Of a stretch of 16,469 nt of DNA, positions 15,111 through 16,469 are shown one piece after another. How positions within the stretch are numbered: position 1 is the stretch's first letter; each line of letters begins with the position of its first letter. Position numbers and translations under genes: made by a program. The notes under the pieces are model-generated. The model was given only the letters and a program-made list of their open reading frames with translations. It did not search any database and was not told the DNA's origin. This DNA is from Sphingomonadales bacterium (lineage in GTDB: Bacteria; Pseudomonadota; Alphaproteobacteria; Sphingomonadales; Sphingomonadaceae), in the NCBI GenBank assembly GCA_027489295.1, contig JAIYAA010000229.1:1-16469 (forward strand), in the 5' to 3' direction.

Positions 15111-15659
15111 TTATCGGTGATGAACGGATGCGGGTTCCTGTCGAACTACCCTCTCAAAGGAGGGGCGATCACGTACGATGCTCACCCCTATTATAGCGAC
15201 GTACAGAACAGAAAAGATCAACGCTGCGCAACCCGCTATCGTCAGGAAGCGCCGGCCCGTAACGATGCACCACGCGGCGGTGACGGCCAGGGCTAGGCTG
15301 AGGAGAAGACCGCGTCCTTGTGCCCTGCTCGTCTCCAGCTGCGCGATGTGCGTGTCGGCGATCTGATCGCGGTCGAATCCAATGCCATTTCGACCTGCGA
15401 GGTGTGGTTGGCTTGATCGAGCGGCATGCTGATCACCGTCCTCGCCCTGATAGGCGTGACCGGCATCATCGTCAGCCTTTCCGCTGCTTCTGACGCGCGA
15501 AGGACGACCCACGTCAACTGCGCGATGATCACTCAGATTGGTGCTTTTCTCATCGATTTGCTCGGCTGGGGCCGAAATAGCGTTGCTATTCTGAAGATGA
15601 CGAACAAGGTCTGGCGTCTCGCCGAACTGCTTGAGTGCGAGAGTCCATAAAAAGATCAT
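15111..15659 (-). CDS. Hypothetical two-helix membrane protein, possibly degenerate
   Basis: 182 residues from ATG 15659, which has GGAG 7 nt upstream. The clear part is the C-terminal third: residues ~117-133 and 137-161 are two hydrophobic helices separated by a TGRR turn (LLLSLALAVTAAWCIV, then FLTIAGCAALIFSVLYVAII), and the tail is basic. A charged helix (DRDQIADTHIAQLETSRAQG) precedes them. The overall shape resembles DUF2335-like small membrane proteins. The middle (residues ~45-95) looks unlike a protein, whereas the neighbouring minus-strand frame there reads more sensibly (SEAAERLTMM, then LDQANHTSQVEMALD). Frameshift decay of an older gene is therefore as likely as an intact gene. 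A good terminator lies downstream. Function unknown. Confidence 0.3.
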   Translation of the reverse strand: MIFLWTLALKQFGETPDLVRHLQNSNAISAPAEQIDEKSTNLSDHRAVDVGRPSRVRSSGKADDDAGHAYQGEDGDQHAARSSQPHLAGRNGIGFDRDQIADTHIAQLETSRAQGRGLLLSLALAVTAAWCIVTGRRFLTIAGCAALIFSVLYVAIIGVSIVRDRPSFERVVRQEPASVHHR

Positions 15660-15905
15660 TTCAAAACTCCGTGGTACAACGCTCGTGACATGAATTTGTG
15701 GGAACTTGCGGATTATAACTTTTCCAAGACATACGTACTCCGCACGAACGCTACCGGAACGTCCTACGACGCCGTTCTTCCCGCTTGATGATACTTTGTT
15801 GAGGGCAGATAAGGTGATTTGCTGCCTGGACGGCTTATCTGCGTACGCGCCGTTCCTGCTTCGGTAAGGAATTGGCCGCACACTTCACCAACGCCGACGA
15901 GCTTT

Positions 15906-16109
15906 TCAATCTGCGCGCTTAACGCCCGCTGCCGAATCCGTATCGCGTACTGTGGTGCTCTTGATCATGTGCTGCCGATCGTCGGAAAACCCCGATTCGA
16001 TCAGTATGGCCAGCATCGCAACCCAGACGCCATATTCCGCCCAACGCCGCAACCAATTTTCCTTAGCGCTCGTGCGTGTCGCGCTGAGGGCAGCCAAGCC
16101 GCAGAACAT
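15906..16109 (-). CDS. Small hypothetical single-helix membrane protein
   Basis: 67 residues from ATG 16109. A basic/aromatic segment (KENWLRRWAEYG) leads into one hydrophobic helix (VWVAMLAILIESGF), then a polar tail. The frame is also open for 13 codons before the ATG. A TATAAT box on the same strand lies about 65 nt upstream. The ribosome site is weak (GAGAG). No family is recognised. It could be a real small membrane gene or a chance frame. Confidence 0.25.
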   Translation of the reverse strand: MFCGLAALSATRTSAKENWLRRWAEYGVWVAMLAILIESGFSDDRQHMIKSTTVRDTDSAAGVKRAD

Positions 16110-16174
16110 GAAGCGCTCTCTCAGGAGGTGGAGCTTGGCGTTTTGTCAAGAAGCCTGATGTCCAAAGATCTGCG

Positions 16175-16180
16175 ATTATA
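16175..16180 (-). promoter_or_regulatory. Possible -10 box (TATAAT)
   Basis: A perfect TATAAT on the minus strand, with only a poor -35 (TGGCGC) at 17-nt spacing. It would give a leader of roughly 60 nt before ATG 16109. Confidence 0.25.
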
Positions 16181-16366
16181 GTGACCAACTGGTCTGCGCG
16201 CCATTGCTGTTAACGTGCGATGGTCCATGCACGACGGATCTTGTCGTTAACCTTCTTCTGGCAGAGGATGTGAATGCCTCGATTTCTGCGCATCGTTTCG
16301 CTTTACGCAACCTGCTATTTGCTGCTGGCCCCGATCAAGGCAGCAGTGCCGTTAACGACGGCGACT

Positions 16367-16469
16367 TCAAATATGGAGCGCCCAGAAGATACCGAATCCG
16401 GCAATGCATAAGCTAGCGATAATCACGCCAATCAACAGGCTTCTGCTGCCCCAGTAGCACGCGATTCCA
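16367..16469 (-). CDS. C-terminal end of a probable membrane protein
   Basis: The reverse strand enters from the right edge with an open frame of 33 codons before a TGA at 16369-16367. Most of it is a strong transmembrane helix (LLIGVIIASLCIAGFGIF followed by WALHI). Start and most of the gene are outside the window, so only a membrane location can be suggested. The sequence between it and 16109 (16110-16366) shows no gene. Confidence 0.35.
   Translation of the reverse strand, partial: GIACYWGSRSLLIGVIIASLCIAGFGIFWALHI

Noticed and set aside
15426..15650. A 74-codon plus-strand frame with a hydrophobic start
   Set aside because: It is antisense to the better minus-strand candidate, has a weak ribosome site, and the nearby terminator supports minus-strand transcription. 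It cannot be fully excluded.
14188..16469. Search for tRNA genes, insertion-sequence ends or CRISPR repeats in the gene-poor tail
   Set aside because: No cloverleaf, no paired terminal repeats with a transposase frame, and no regularly spaced repeats were found by eye.

Overview
The window is high-GC DNA with long, tightly packed genes. A TIGR01782-type TonB-dependent receptor, frequent GTG starts, an ECF sigma factor paired with a short membrane anti-sigma factor, and Gly/Ala-rich exported proteins all point to an alphaproteobacterium, most likely a member of the Sphingomonadaceae. This assignment rests on gene content and style; no marker gene such as rRNA is present.

Layout, left to right. 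(1) The first 26 codons of a minus-strand lipoprotein lie at 1-78. (2) A 1006-residue TonB-dependent receptor reads rightward (378-3398). It converges on a secreted type-B carboxylesterase (3631-5310, minus), with two strong inverted repeats between them. Just upstream of the esterase, 5340-5471 encodes what looks like the last ~40 codons of a second, otherwise missing TonB-dependent receptor. This implies that a receptor-esterase operon was broken when the neighbouring block was joined here. (3) The next block has two LysR-controlled units facing each other: an NAD(P)-binding atypical SDR divergent from LysR-1 (5472-7410), and LysR-2 divergent from an aldo/keto reductase plus MFS efflux pump operon (7424-10631). 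(4) A regulatory module follows: membrane anti-sigma factor and ECF sigma factor (minus, 10645-11819), a divergent secreted S8 serine protease (11901-13136), and a small-residue-rich secreted protein (13246-14127) ending at a strong terminator. (5) From about 14.19 kb to the end the DNA is richer in A+T and poor in genes. It holds a few weak minus-strand candidates for small membrane proteins and a clear minus-strand terminator at 14955-14983.

The best observation is in block 4. The sigma/protease intergenic region carries a perfect 12-bp inverted repeat with a 12-nt spacer (11832-11867). Each strand of it reads GGATGAAAC-N13-CGTT, an ECF-type -35/-10 pair. The same pattern, GGATTAAAC-N13-CGTT with identical spacing, lies upstream of the exported protein (13185-13210). 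The simplest reading is one symmetric promoter fired in both directions by the sigma factor encoded beside it, plus a second site on the exported-protein gene. Sigma factor, anti-sigma factor, protease and exported protein would then form one autoregulated envelope-response module. It also implies that the sigma gene starts at GTG 11819 rather than further upstream.

All domain and family assignments come from reading motifs by eye; no database search was run.
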